Positions 9,512 to 15,852 of a stretch of DNA of 18,002 nucleotides are shown piece after piece. Source of the DNA: an uncultured Azohydromonas sp. (GTDB lineage Bacteria; Pseudomonadota; Gammaproteobacteria; Burkholderiales; Burkholderiaceae_C); contig NZ_CALAOH010000018.1 in NCBI RefSeq assembly GCF_937926365.1, positions 1-18,002 on the forward strand. The letters are read 5' to 3'. The position numbers were made by a program, and so were the translations under genes. Positions within the stretch are counted from its first letter, which is position 1; each line of letters opens with the position of its first letter. The notes under the pieces are model-generated. The model did not search any database. It was not told the DNA's origin and saw only the letters and a program-made list of their open reading frames with translations.

Positions 9512-9517
9512 CTTTGA

Positions 9518-10216
9518 ATGAGTGATTGCCTTGAAATCGTGTCCCCTAATCAGGGGGTTCCGCCGCAACTGATGGTGCTGCTGCACGGCGTCGGGGCGGA
9601 TGCCGCCTCGATGCTGCCGCTGGCGCAGGCGCTGCAGCGCGAGTTTCCGCAGGCGGCGCTGCTGATTCCCGAGGGTTTCGACGCCTATGACGCCGGCCCG
9701 CAGGGGCGGCAGTGGTTTTCCGTGAGCGGCATTACCGAGGAGAACCGGCCGCCGCGCGTGGCGGCGGCGCGTGAGCGCTTCGTGCGCTGGCTGCGCGCGG
9801 CGCAGGAGCGGCTGCGGGCCGCGCCGGCGGTCACCGCGCTGGTGGGGTTTTCGCAGGGCGCGATCCTGGCGCTGGAGACGGCGCAGGCCGAGGACGGCCT
9901 GGCCGGTCGCGTGCTGGCCTTCAGTGGCCGCTACGCCGTGCTGCCCGACCACGCGCCGCAGCTCACCACGCTGCACCTGCTGCACGGCGGCGCGGACACG
10001 GTGATGCCGGCGCGCCACGCCCGCGAGGCGCTGGACCGCCTGGCCCTGCTGGGCGGCGACGCCACGCTGGACATCGCCGAGGGCGTGGGCCACGTGCTGC
10101 ACCCGGCGCTGATCGAGGAGGCCATCCACCGGTTGCGCAGCCACATCCCGCACCGCACCTGGCAGGCCGCGCTGGGCGCGGCGCCGCGCATGCAGCGGGA
10201 TGGGGGGATGCATTGA
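9518..10216 (+). CDS. YpfH-type carboxylesterase (alpha/beta hydrolase)
   Basis: A 232-residue single-domain alpha/beta hydrolase, which I recall as the same length as E. coli YpfH. LMVLLHGVGADAASM provides the oxyanion-hole region. The nucleophile elbow GFSQGA places Ser112, HGGADTVMP places Asp160, and EGVGHVLHP places His192, completing the triad. PEGFDAYDAGPQGRQWFSVSG is typical of the phospholipase/carboxylesterase (Abhydrolase_2) family. It is cytoplasmic: no signal peptide is present. Substrates are probably short-chain esters or acylated compounds, inferred from the family only. The start is fixed by the family-like N-terminus, although no ribosome-binding site is visible. A 244-base gap separates it from yaaA. 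Confidence 0.9.
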   Translation: MSDCLEIVSPNQGVPPQLMVLLHGVGADAASMLPLAQALQREFPQAALLIPEGFDAYDAGPQGRQWFSVSGITEENRPPRVAAARERFVRWLRAAQERLRAAPAVTALVGFSQGAILALETAQAEDGLAGRVLAFSGRYAVLPDHAPQLTTLHLLHGGADTVMPARHAREALDRLALLGGDATLDIAEGVGHVLHPALIEEAIHRLRSHIPHRTWQAALGAAPRMQRDGGMH

Positions 10217-10354
10217 GCAGAGGTGTTCGGCGGAGCCGCGCCGTCGGTATTTCGTAGGCCAAGTCGCTTCGCTTTCCACCCAGGGAGCGGGCCGGACTTG
10301 CTTGCGGCTGACGTCTGCCGGCCGCGGCGCCGGAGGCTTCCCAAACCCGGATCA

Positions 10355-10393
10355 AACCGCCCGCCGCCCCCGGACCGCGCAAAATGGGCGGTT
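10355..10393. other. Inverted repeat upstream of yaaA
   Basis: AACCGCCC (10355-10362) and GGGCGGTT (10386-10393) are perfect 8-base arms around 23 bases. They flank a CAAAAT (10380-10385) that could be a -10 box, although no matching -35 was found. The element lies about 70 bases before the yaaA start and may be an operator. Nothing else recognisable was seen in the 10217-10460 gap. Confidence 0.25.
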
Positions 10394-10460
10394 GTCCGCG
10401 GCGCAGCCTCCCGCGCTCGCGGTCTTGTTTCCGCTTTCGAATCCCGCCGTTTTCCAGCCC

Positions 10461-11261
10461 ATGCTGTTCCTGCTTTCCCCCTCCAAAGCCCTGGACTACG
10501 ACACCCCCGTGCCGCCGGCGGTGCTGCAGCGCGCCACGCTGCCGGCCTTCGTCGATGAGGCCGCGGCGCTGGTGGAGCAACTCAAGCCGAAGACGCCGGC
10601 CGAGATCTCGGCGCTGATGGACCTCTCCGCCCCGCTGGCCGCGCTCAACGTGGCGCGCTTCGGTGCCTGGTCCAGCACCTTCGACGACGACAACAGCAAG
10701 CCCGCGGTGCTGGCCTTCGACGGCGACGTCTACGACGGGCTGGACGCCAAGTCGCTGGCGTTGGAAGACCTGGAGTGGGCGCAGCGGCACGTGGCGATCC
10801 TCTCCGGCCTCTACGGCGTGCTGCGCCCGCTGGACCGGCTGCAGCCCTACCGGCTGGAGATGGGCACCAAGCTGCGCAACCCGCGCGGCAAGGACCTCTA
10901 CGCCTGGTGGGGCGTGCGCATCGCCGAGCACCTGCGCGCGCAGCTGGCGCAGGACCCGCAGCCGGTGCTGGTGAACCTGGCCTCGCAGGAATATTTCAAG
11001 GCGGTGGACCGCAAGGCGCTGCCGGGCCTGCGCATCGTCGAATGCGTGTTCGAGGACTGGAAGGGCAGCGGCTGGAAGGTCGTGAGCTTCTGGGCCAAGC
11101 GCGCGCGGGGCCTGATGGCGCGCTGGGCCGTGACGCAGCGCGCGGTGCGGGTGGACGCGCTGCGCGAGTTCGACGCCGAGGGCTACCGCTTCGACGCCGC
11201 CGCCTCCACCGCCGACCGGCTGGTGTTTCGCCGCCGCCAATCCGACACCTTGGGAGCCTGA
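10461..11261 (+). CDS. yaaA: Peroxide stress protein YaaA (UPF0246)
   Basis: A 266-residue protein matching the YaaA/DUF328 family along its length: LLSPSKALDYDTP at the N-terminus, LAFDGDVYDGLDA (84-96), ILSGLYGVLRPLDRLQPYRL (113-132) with EMGTKLRNPRGKDLY, VNLASQEYFKAV (171-182), and FWAKRARGLMARW (210-222). In E. coli, YaaA is induced by OxyR and limits intracellular free iron and DNA damage during peroxide stress; it is also reported to bind DNA. The ATG at 10461 gives the conserved N-terminus, though no clear Shine-Dalgarno sequence precedes it. The 2OG-Fe(II) oxygenase gene starts 2 bases after the stop, so the pair is almost certainly one transcript. Confidence 0.93.
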   Translation: MLFLLSPSKALDYDTPVPPAVLQRATLPAFVDEAAALVEQLKPKTPAEISALMDLSAPLAALNVARFGAWSSTFDDDNSKPAVLAFDGDVYDGLDAKSLALEDLEWAQRHVAILSGLYGVLRPLDRLQPYRLEMGTKLRNPRGKDLYAWWGVRIAEHLRAQLAQDPQPVLVNLASQEYFKAVDRKALPGLRIVECVFEDWKGSGWKVVSFWAKRARGLMARWAVTQRAVRVDALREFDAEGYRFDAAASTADRLVFRRRQSDTLGA

Positions 11262-11263
11262 AC

Positions 11264-12121
11264 ATGAGCCAGCAGATCACCCCCGAATTGCGCCAGTGGA
11301 TCATCGACCAAGCCCGCGCCGGGCACCGGCCCGAGGCCGTGCTGGCGGCCATGCGCGCCAGCGGTTGGGAGGAGACGGTGGCGCTGGACGCGATGGAGAC
11401 CACGCTGCAGGGCTTCATGGACACGCTGCAGAAGCCCGCGGTGCAGCCCGCGCCGCTGGCCAAGGTGGCGGTGCCCGAGCCGCGGCTCAAGGACCGTCCC
11501 AGCGTGGTGATGGCCGGCGACCGCCCGGTGCAGGTGCTCATGACCATGGACAACCCGCGCGTGGTGGTCTTCGGCGGCTTCCTGTCGGAGCAGGAGTGCG
11601 ACCAGCTCGTCGAGCTGGCGCGCCCGCGCCTGGCGCGCTCGGAGACGGTGGACACCGCCACCGGCGGCAGCGAGGTCAACTCCGCGCGTACCAGCAGCGG
11701 CATGTTCTTCGGCCGCGGCGAGTCGGCGCTGCACCAGCGCATCGAGGCGCGCATCGCCGCGCTGCTGAACTGGCCGGTGGACCATGGCGAGGGGCTGCAG
11801 ATCCTGCGCTACGGGCCCGGCGCCGAGTACCGGCCGCACCACGATTACTTCGATCCCGACCAGCCCGGCACGCCGGCGATCCTGCAGCGCGGCGGCCAGC
11901 GCGTGGGCACGCTGGTGATGTACCTGAACACCCCGGCGCAGGGCGGCGGCACCACCTTCCCCGACGTGGGCCTGGAAGTGGCCCCGCTCAAGGGCAACGC
12001 GGTGTTCTTCAGCTACGCCCACCCGCATCCCGACACCCGCACCCTGCACGGTGGCGCGCCGGTGATCTCGGGCGAGAAGTGGGTCGCCACCAAGTGGCTG
12101 CGGGAGCGCGTGTTCGCCTGA
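11264..12121 (+). CDS. Prolyl-4-hydroxylase-like 2OG-Fe(II) oxygenase
   Basis: A 285-residue protein. Residues 1-85 are a helical N-terminus followed by a Pro/Ala-rich linker. The double-stranded beta-helix domain covers about 95-283. Iron ligands are His192 and Asp194 (YRPHHDYFD) and the distal His262 (LHGGAPV). Lys272 (GEKWVATKWL), ten residues after the distal His, should bind the 2-oxoglutarate carboxylate as in prolyl 4-hydroxylases. EYRPHHD and LVMYLNTPAQGGGTTFP are typical of the P4Hc family. Bacterial members hydroxylate proline in proteins such as EF-Tu or other peptides; the target here is unknown. GGGAG, 7 bases before the ATG, is a good ribosome-binding site. No signal peptide is seen, so it should be cytoplasmic. 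Confidence 0.92.
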   Translation: MSQQITPELRQWIIDQARAGHRPEAVLAAMRASGWEETVALDAMETTLQGFMDTLQKPAVQPAPLAKVAVPEPRLKDRPSVVMAGDRPVQVLMTMDNPRVVVFGGFLSEQECDQLVELARPRLARSETVDTATGGSEVNSARTSSGMFFGRGESALHQRIEARIAALLNWPVDHGEGLQILRYGPGAEYRPHHDYFDPDQPGTPAILQRGGQRVGTLVMYLNTPAQGGGTTFPDVGLEVAPLKGNAVFFSYAHPHPDTRTLHGGAPVISGEKWVATKWLRERVFA

Positions 12122-12133
12122 GCCGTCACCCTT

Positions 12134-12151
12134 GCCGCGCCTGTGCGCGGC
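12134..12151. terminator. Possible bidirectional terminator in a convergent gap
   Basis: GCCGCGC, loop CTGT, then GCGCGGC forms a perfect 7-base-pair GC-rich stem. It lies in the 51-base gap between the convergent oxygenase and M50 genes. Only TT follows on the plus strand, so efficiency as an intrinsic terminator is uncertain, but position and symmetry suit a shared 3'-end element. Confidence 0.45.
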
Positions 12152-12172
12152 TTCGGCCGCGGCCGGCGGCGC

Positions 12173-14314
12173 TCAGAACCCCACTTCCCGCACCAGTACC
12201 CCGGCCGCCGCCGTCCACAGCCGCTCCCAGGCGCTGCGCGCGGGCTGCGGCAGCACGGCATGGCCGCGCCACTGGCGCGGCGACAGCCGCGGGTCGGCCT
12301 GCAGCTCCAGCTCCACGCGGTACAGCGGTTGCGTGAGCAGCCAGTCGTGGCCCTGCGCCACGGCGTCCACCGCGCCGCCGTTGGCCTGCGCCAGCAGCGG
12401 CTCGGCCAGCAAGGTGCTGGCATGCGGGGCGACGCTCAATACCTGCGCCGGCAGCTGGTGCAAAGGCGCGGCATCGGCCGTGAACGCGGCCGCGTCCCCC
12501 GGACGCAATGCGCGCGCCGTGTGTTCGCTGGCGTAGGCCACCACGCGCCAGCGCCCGGGCGCGGCGAACTGCATCAGGGTCTGCTGCGGCGCGGCCACGC
12601 TGCCCGGGCGCGCCGCCTCGTCCAGCGTCACCACCACGCCGTCGAAAGGCGCGCGCGGGCGCAGCCGCGCCATGTCCTCCTGCGCCGCGACGGCCTCCTG
12701 GCGTGCCGTGGCGAGTTGCTTCTGCAGCGAGCCCCACTGCGCCTGCTGCGCCACGTCCACGCTGGCGCCGCTCACCTGCGCCTGCAACTGGCGGATGCGC
12801 ACCTGGGCCGCCTGCAGCCGCTGCTCCAGCGCCGCGGCCGAGGCCTCCAGCAGCGGCGCGCCGGCGGCGACGTGCTGGCCGGGTTGCACGTGCACCGCTT
12901 CCAGCACCGCCGCGGTCGGCAGCCGCAGGGCCAGGTGCTGCGCTGGCTGCAGCAGCGCGCCGGCGCTCTCGCGGGCGGGCAGCGGCACGAAGCCCAGCAG
13001 GCCCAGCAGTAGCAACAGGCCCAGGCTGCGGCGCGCGCGGGGGCTGCCGCGCCAGGCTTGGCGACCGGCCTGCCAAACCCTGAGCTCACGGATCACGGGA
13101 AGCATCACGAAAAACCCCAGTTCGACGGCGAAGAGCACGAGGCCCACCGCCTTGACGGCGAAGTGGTAGACGAGCCAGGCGATGCCCAGGTAGAGCACCA
13201 GCCGGTAGGCCCAGGTGGCGAAGGCGAAGGCGATCCAGGCGCGCCGCTGTCCCGCCGCCATGTCCTCCGGTGGCGGCGCCTCCCATCCCAGCAGCACGCG
13301 CCGCAGCCACCAGCGCGCGAGCTGGAAACTGCGCTCGTGCAGGTTGGGCTGGTCGAGCAGGTCGCACAGCACGAAGTAGCCGTCGAAGCGCATGAAGGGG
13401 CTGAGGTTGACCAGCACCGTGCTGACCCAGGTCAGCGTGCCCAGGATGAAGGCGGCGGTGCGCAGCGGCCCGTCGGGCAGCAGCGCCCAGGCCAGCGTCG
13501 CCCAGGCGGCGATGCTCAGCTCGGTGCGCACCCCGGCCAGCGCCACCCGCAGCCGCGCGCGCGCGTCCGCCAGGCGCCAGACCTCGGAGGTGTCGGTGTA
13601 GGCCACCGGCCACAGCACCATGAAGGCCACCCCCATGGTGGGCACGCGGCAGCCGTGGTGGCGCGCGGTGAAGGCGTGGCCGAACTCGTGCGCCACCTTC
13701 ACGCCCACCAGCGTGAGGCCGTAGAGCGCCAGTCCGCGCCAGGACAGCAGGTCCACGGCCTGGGTGGTGAACGCGGACCAGTCGCGCGCCACCGCCAGCA
13801 GCCCCAGCAGCAGCGCCAGCGCGGTGGCGCGCGTGACGGCCGGACGGCCCAGCTGCCGCGCCCAGGGCAGCAGCCGCTGCAGCAGCGCGTCCGGGCTGAA
13901 CAGCGGTATGCGGAAGAACAGGTAGTGGTGCATCAGCCAGGTGGCGGCGGCGCGCAACGTGCCCGCCTGCGCGGCCGCCGGCGGCGCCACGGCGGGCTCG
14001 ACCAGCTCGTGGCGGCGCGCGAACTCCAGCACCTGCAGCACATGGGCGGGCTCGATGGCCAGCGTGGTGTGGGCGTTGACCTGCTCGGCGATCAGCACCG
14101 GGTCGGCCAGCCACCAGCGCCGCAGCACCTCGTGCGTGATCCAGTCGATGCGCGTGAAGCGGTGCCGCACGGGGTCGTGCAGCGTCCAGCTCGGCGAACC
14201 GTCGGCCAGCGCCGGCGCATGGTGCAGCTGCAGGTCCTGGCGCAGCGCGGGCCAGGGGGCGGCCGCCGGGGGGCCGGCCATCGCCATCAAAGGCAGCGTC
14301 GCGGCCACGCTCAC
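12173..14314 (-). CDS. PqqD/RRE-like + M50 site-2 protease + HlyD-like fusion membrane protein
   Basis: A 713-residue polytopic protein in three parts. Residues about 23-108 resemble a PqqD/RRE-type winged-helix domain (WTLHDPVRHRFTRIDW, then a helical end with LEFARRHELVEP). Residues about 125-440 are a multi-spanning membrane core with the M50 zinc-protease motif HEFGH (His209, Glu210, His213) and a distal FDGYF whose Asp311 suits the third zinc ligand of site-2 proteases. Residues about 446-713 are HlyD-like: lipoyl half-motifs near 465-492 and 553-585 flank a coiled coil (about 490-550), followed by a beta-barrel-like part. Such fusions occur in export loci of giant repeat proteins, where their role (processing or transport) is poorly known. 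The GTG at 14314 overlaps the adaptor stop by 4 bases (GTGA); ATG at 14287 is the alternative. Neither has a clear ribosome-binding site, so translational coupling is likely. Confidence 0.87.
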   Translation of the reverse strand: MSVAATLPLMAMAGPPAAAPWPALRQDLQLHHAPALADGSPSWTLHDPVRHRFTRIDWITHEVLRRWWLADPVLIAEQVNAHTTLAIEPAHVLQVLEFARRHELVEPAVAPPAAAQAGTLRAAATWLMHHYLFFRIPLFSPDALLQRLLPWARQLGRPAVTRATALALLLGLLAVARDWSAFTTQAVDLLSWRGLALYGLTLVGVKVAHEFGHAFTARHHGCRVPTMGVAFMVLWPVAYTDTSEVWRLADARARLRVALAGVRTELSIAAWATLAWALLPDGPLRTAAFILGTLTWVSTVLVNLSPFMRFDGYFVLCDLLDQPNLHERSFQLARWWLRRVLLGWEAPPPEDMAAGQRRAWIAFAFATWAYRLVLYLGIAWLVYHFAVKAVGLVLFAVELGFFVMLPVIRELRVWQAGRQAWRGSPRARRSLGLLLLLGLLGFVPLPARESAGALLQPAQHLALRLPTAAVLEAVHVQPGQHVAAGAPLLEASAAALEQRLQAAQVRIRQLQAQVSGASVDVAQQAQWGSLQKQLATARQEAVAAQEDMARLRPRAPFDGVVVTLDEAARPGSVAAPQQTLMQFAAPGRWRVVAYASEHTARALRPGDAAAFTADAAPLHQLPAQVLSVAPHASTLLAEPLLAQANGGAVDAVAQGHDWLLTQPLYRVELELQADPRLSPRQWRGHAVLPQPARSAWERLWTAAAGVLVREVGF

Positions 14315-15612
14315 CACCCGGTGGCTTCGCGCAGCGCGGCCAGCGGGCGGCGCAGCACCCAATAGATCAACGGCACGCGCGGGCCGTCCACGTGCGCCGT
14401 GCCGCGCGCGCCCAGGCGCTCGGTGGGCGCGCCGTCGATGCGGCCGCGCAACCGGTAGGCCAGGCCGCCCTCGGGCCGCGGCGAGGCCTCGAAGGCATAC
14501 AGGCGCAGCTGCGCCGGCACCGGGCTGGCTGGGCGGCTGGACAGGAACAGCCTCACCGGGCTGCCCTCGGGCAGCTCCACCGCATCGGCCACCGGGAGCC
14601 AGGCTTCGATCTCCTGGTCCTCGGGCTTGGCCAGGCGCAGCAGCGGCTCGCCCGCGACCACGGTGCGGCCGGCCCAGTTGCCGGGGTCTTCCACCAGCAC
14701 CACGCCATCGTGCGGGGCGCGCAGCTCGGTGCGACGCACCTGCTCGTCCAGGTAGGCCACCTCGGTGCGCTTTTCCTCCATGCGGCCCTGCGCCACGGCC
14801 AACTGGGCCTTGGCGCGCGCATCGCCCAGGGCCTGCTGCATGGTCTGGCGCCACTCGGCCTCGGCCGTGGCGAGCGATTGGCGCGCCACCAGCAGCCGGC
14901 TCGCCGCCGCGGCGTCGTCCAGCTCGGCCAGCAGTTGCCCTGCCTGCACCACCTGGTTGGGCTCGACCAGGAGCCGCCGCGCCATGCCGTCCACGCTGGC
15001 GCGCAGCACGGTGGGCTCGCGCGGCACGATCTCGCCCGGCGCGCGCACCGTCAGCCGCACCGGCAGCGCCGCCAGCAGCGCCACGGCCGCCAGCGCGAGC
15101 GCGGTCCTGCGGCGCGGCTTGAAGCCCCGCAGCCACTGGCGCAATGCTCCCAGGTCCAGCACGCGGCGCGGCTGTGTGGCCTGGGCGGCCTGCTCGGCGA
15201 GCTGCCAGAGATCGAACCAGTCGTGCAGGGCGTTGATCTCGGCCGGCGTCCAGGGCAGCTCGCGCACCAGCAGCAGCAAGCGGCCCTGCGTGCCGGGCAG
15301 GGACAGCGCGTAGGGCGGCCACCATTCCTCCCAGGCCGCGGCCACGGCGGGCACCTGCGCCGCCTCGAAGGGACCCGGCGTGAGCACGCGCTCGCGCGCC
15401 AGGCGCTGCAGCCACTGGCCGTAGGGCCCCAGCGCATCGATCTGGCTGGCACCGGAGTGGCCGAGCAGCTGGCCCTCCTGCCACAGCACGGCGGCGTGGT
15501 AGGGCACGTGCGCACGCGTGCGGTTGAGCAGCGTGAAGCGGCGTGCGGCGGGGCAGTCGGCGGCGCGGGTGTCGGCCAGCAGGTGCAGGGCCTCCTGACT
15601 GTCAAAGCTCAT
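14311..15612 (-). CDS. HlyD-like membrane-fusion adaptor with GAF-like N-terminus
   Basis: A 433-residue protein. Residues 1-140 look like a cytosolic GAF-type domain: RRFTLLNRTRAHVPYHAAVLW, GASQIDALGPYGQWL, RLLLLVRELPWTPAEINAL. A basic FKPRRR is followed by one transmembrane segment (about 169-187). The periplasmic part is a classic membrane-fusion protein: lipoyl half-motifs at about 192-232 (APGEIVPREP, VQAGQLLAEL) and 295-327 (LRAPHDGVVLVEDPG), coiled coil at about 235-292, then a beta-barrel at about 330-410. Adaptors of this kind bridge inner-membrane exporters to TolC-like channels. AGGA, 7 bases before the ATG at 15612, supports this start; an in-frame ATG at 15717 would add 35 Pro-rich residues. 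The gene overlaps the M50 fusion gene and follows the repeat-protein gene after 240 bases. No ABC transporter or TolC gene is present in the window. Confidence 0.88.
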   Translation of the reverse strand: MSFDSQEALHLLADTRAADCPAARRFTLLNRTRAHVPYHAAVLWQEGQLLGHSGASQIDALGPYGQWLQRLARERVLTPGPFEAAQVPAVAAAWEEWWPPYALSLPGTQGRLLLLVRELPWTPAEINALHDWFDLWQLAEQAAQATQPRRVLDLGALRQWLRGFKPRRRTALALAAVALLAALPVRLTVRAPGEIVPREPTVLRASVDGMARRLLVEPNQVVQAGQLLAELDDAAAASRLLVARQSLATAEAEWRQTMQQALGDARAKAQLAVAQGRMEEKRTEVAYLDEQVRRTELRAPHDGVVLVEDPGNWAGRTVVAGEPLLRLAKPEDQEIEAWLPVADAVELPEGSPVRLFLSSRPASPVPAQLRLYAFEASPRPEGGLAYRLRGRIDGAPTERLGARGTAHVDGPRVPLIYWVLRRPLAALREATGW

Positions 15613-15651
15613 GGCGTGTCCTGGGGTTCGTGTGGTGCCGCGGGGAGGACG

Positions 15652-15667
15652 CGAGGTCTGGACCTCG
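15652..15667. promoter_or_regulatory. Dyad upstream of the adaptor gene, possible operator
   Basis: CGAGGTCTGGACCTCG is a perfect 7-base-pair inverted repeat around TG, 40 bases before the adaptor ATG. Its short spacer suits a dimeric regulator half-site pair or a small RNA hairpin. A separate perfect 14-base palindrome GCCGGCATGCCGGC lies at 15692-15705. Confidence 0.3.
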
Positions 15668-15736
15668 GGGGAAAGTGGCGGCGCCTTGTCCGCCGGCATG
15701 CCGGCCTGGGCGGGCACGGGCCATCACGCGCACCGG

Positions 15737-15764
15737 GCTGGCTTCCCCGGTGGGGAAGGCCAGC
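15737..15764 (-). other. Strong intercistronic hairpin between repeat-protein and adaptor genes
   Basis: On the transcribed strand GCTGGCCTTCCCC, loop ACC, then GGGGAAGCCAGC pairs over 12 base pairs with a single bulged C. It lies about 90 bases after the repeat-protein stop codon and 125 bases before the adaptor start. No T-run follows, so it may be an attenuator, a processing or stability element, or a weak terminator rather than a full intrinsic terminator. It could allow the structural protein to be made in excess of the export proteins. Confidence 0.4.
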
Positions 15765-15852
15765 TGAAGCAGGCCGCGATGAGAACACGCGCGCGGCCCC
15801 GGCGGCGCAGGCGCGGCTGCGCGTTCCGGGCCGGGGTGCGACAAAGTTGCCG

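Noticed and set aside
9362..9517. Plus-strand ORF starting at ATG 9362 that ends just before the esterase
   Set aside because: About 50 Arg/Gly/Ala-rich residues with no ribosome-binding site and no recognisable motif; it lies in the divergent promoter region.
14315..15484. In-frame upstream extension that would make the M50 protein 1103 residues long
   Set aside because: The extra part is antisense-like, Arg/Ala/Gly-rich sequence in a different frame over the adaptor gene, with no motif. The GTGA overlap at 14314 gives a clean start.
12173..15612. Classical ABC-type bacteriocin or RTX type I secretion operon
   Set aside because: No Walker A/B or ABC signature appears in any frame here and no RTX nonapeptides are visible. 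Only adaptor-like and M50 functions are present, so it is reported as an atypical system.
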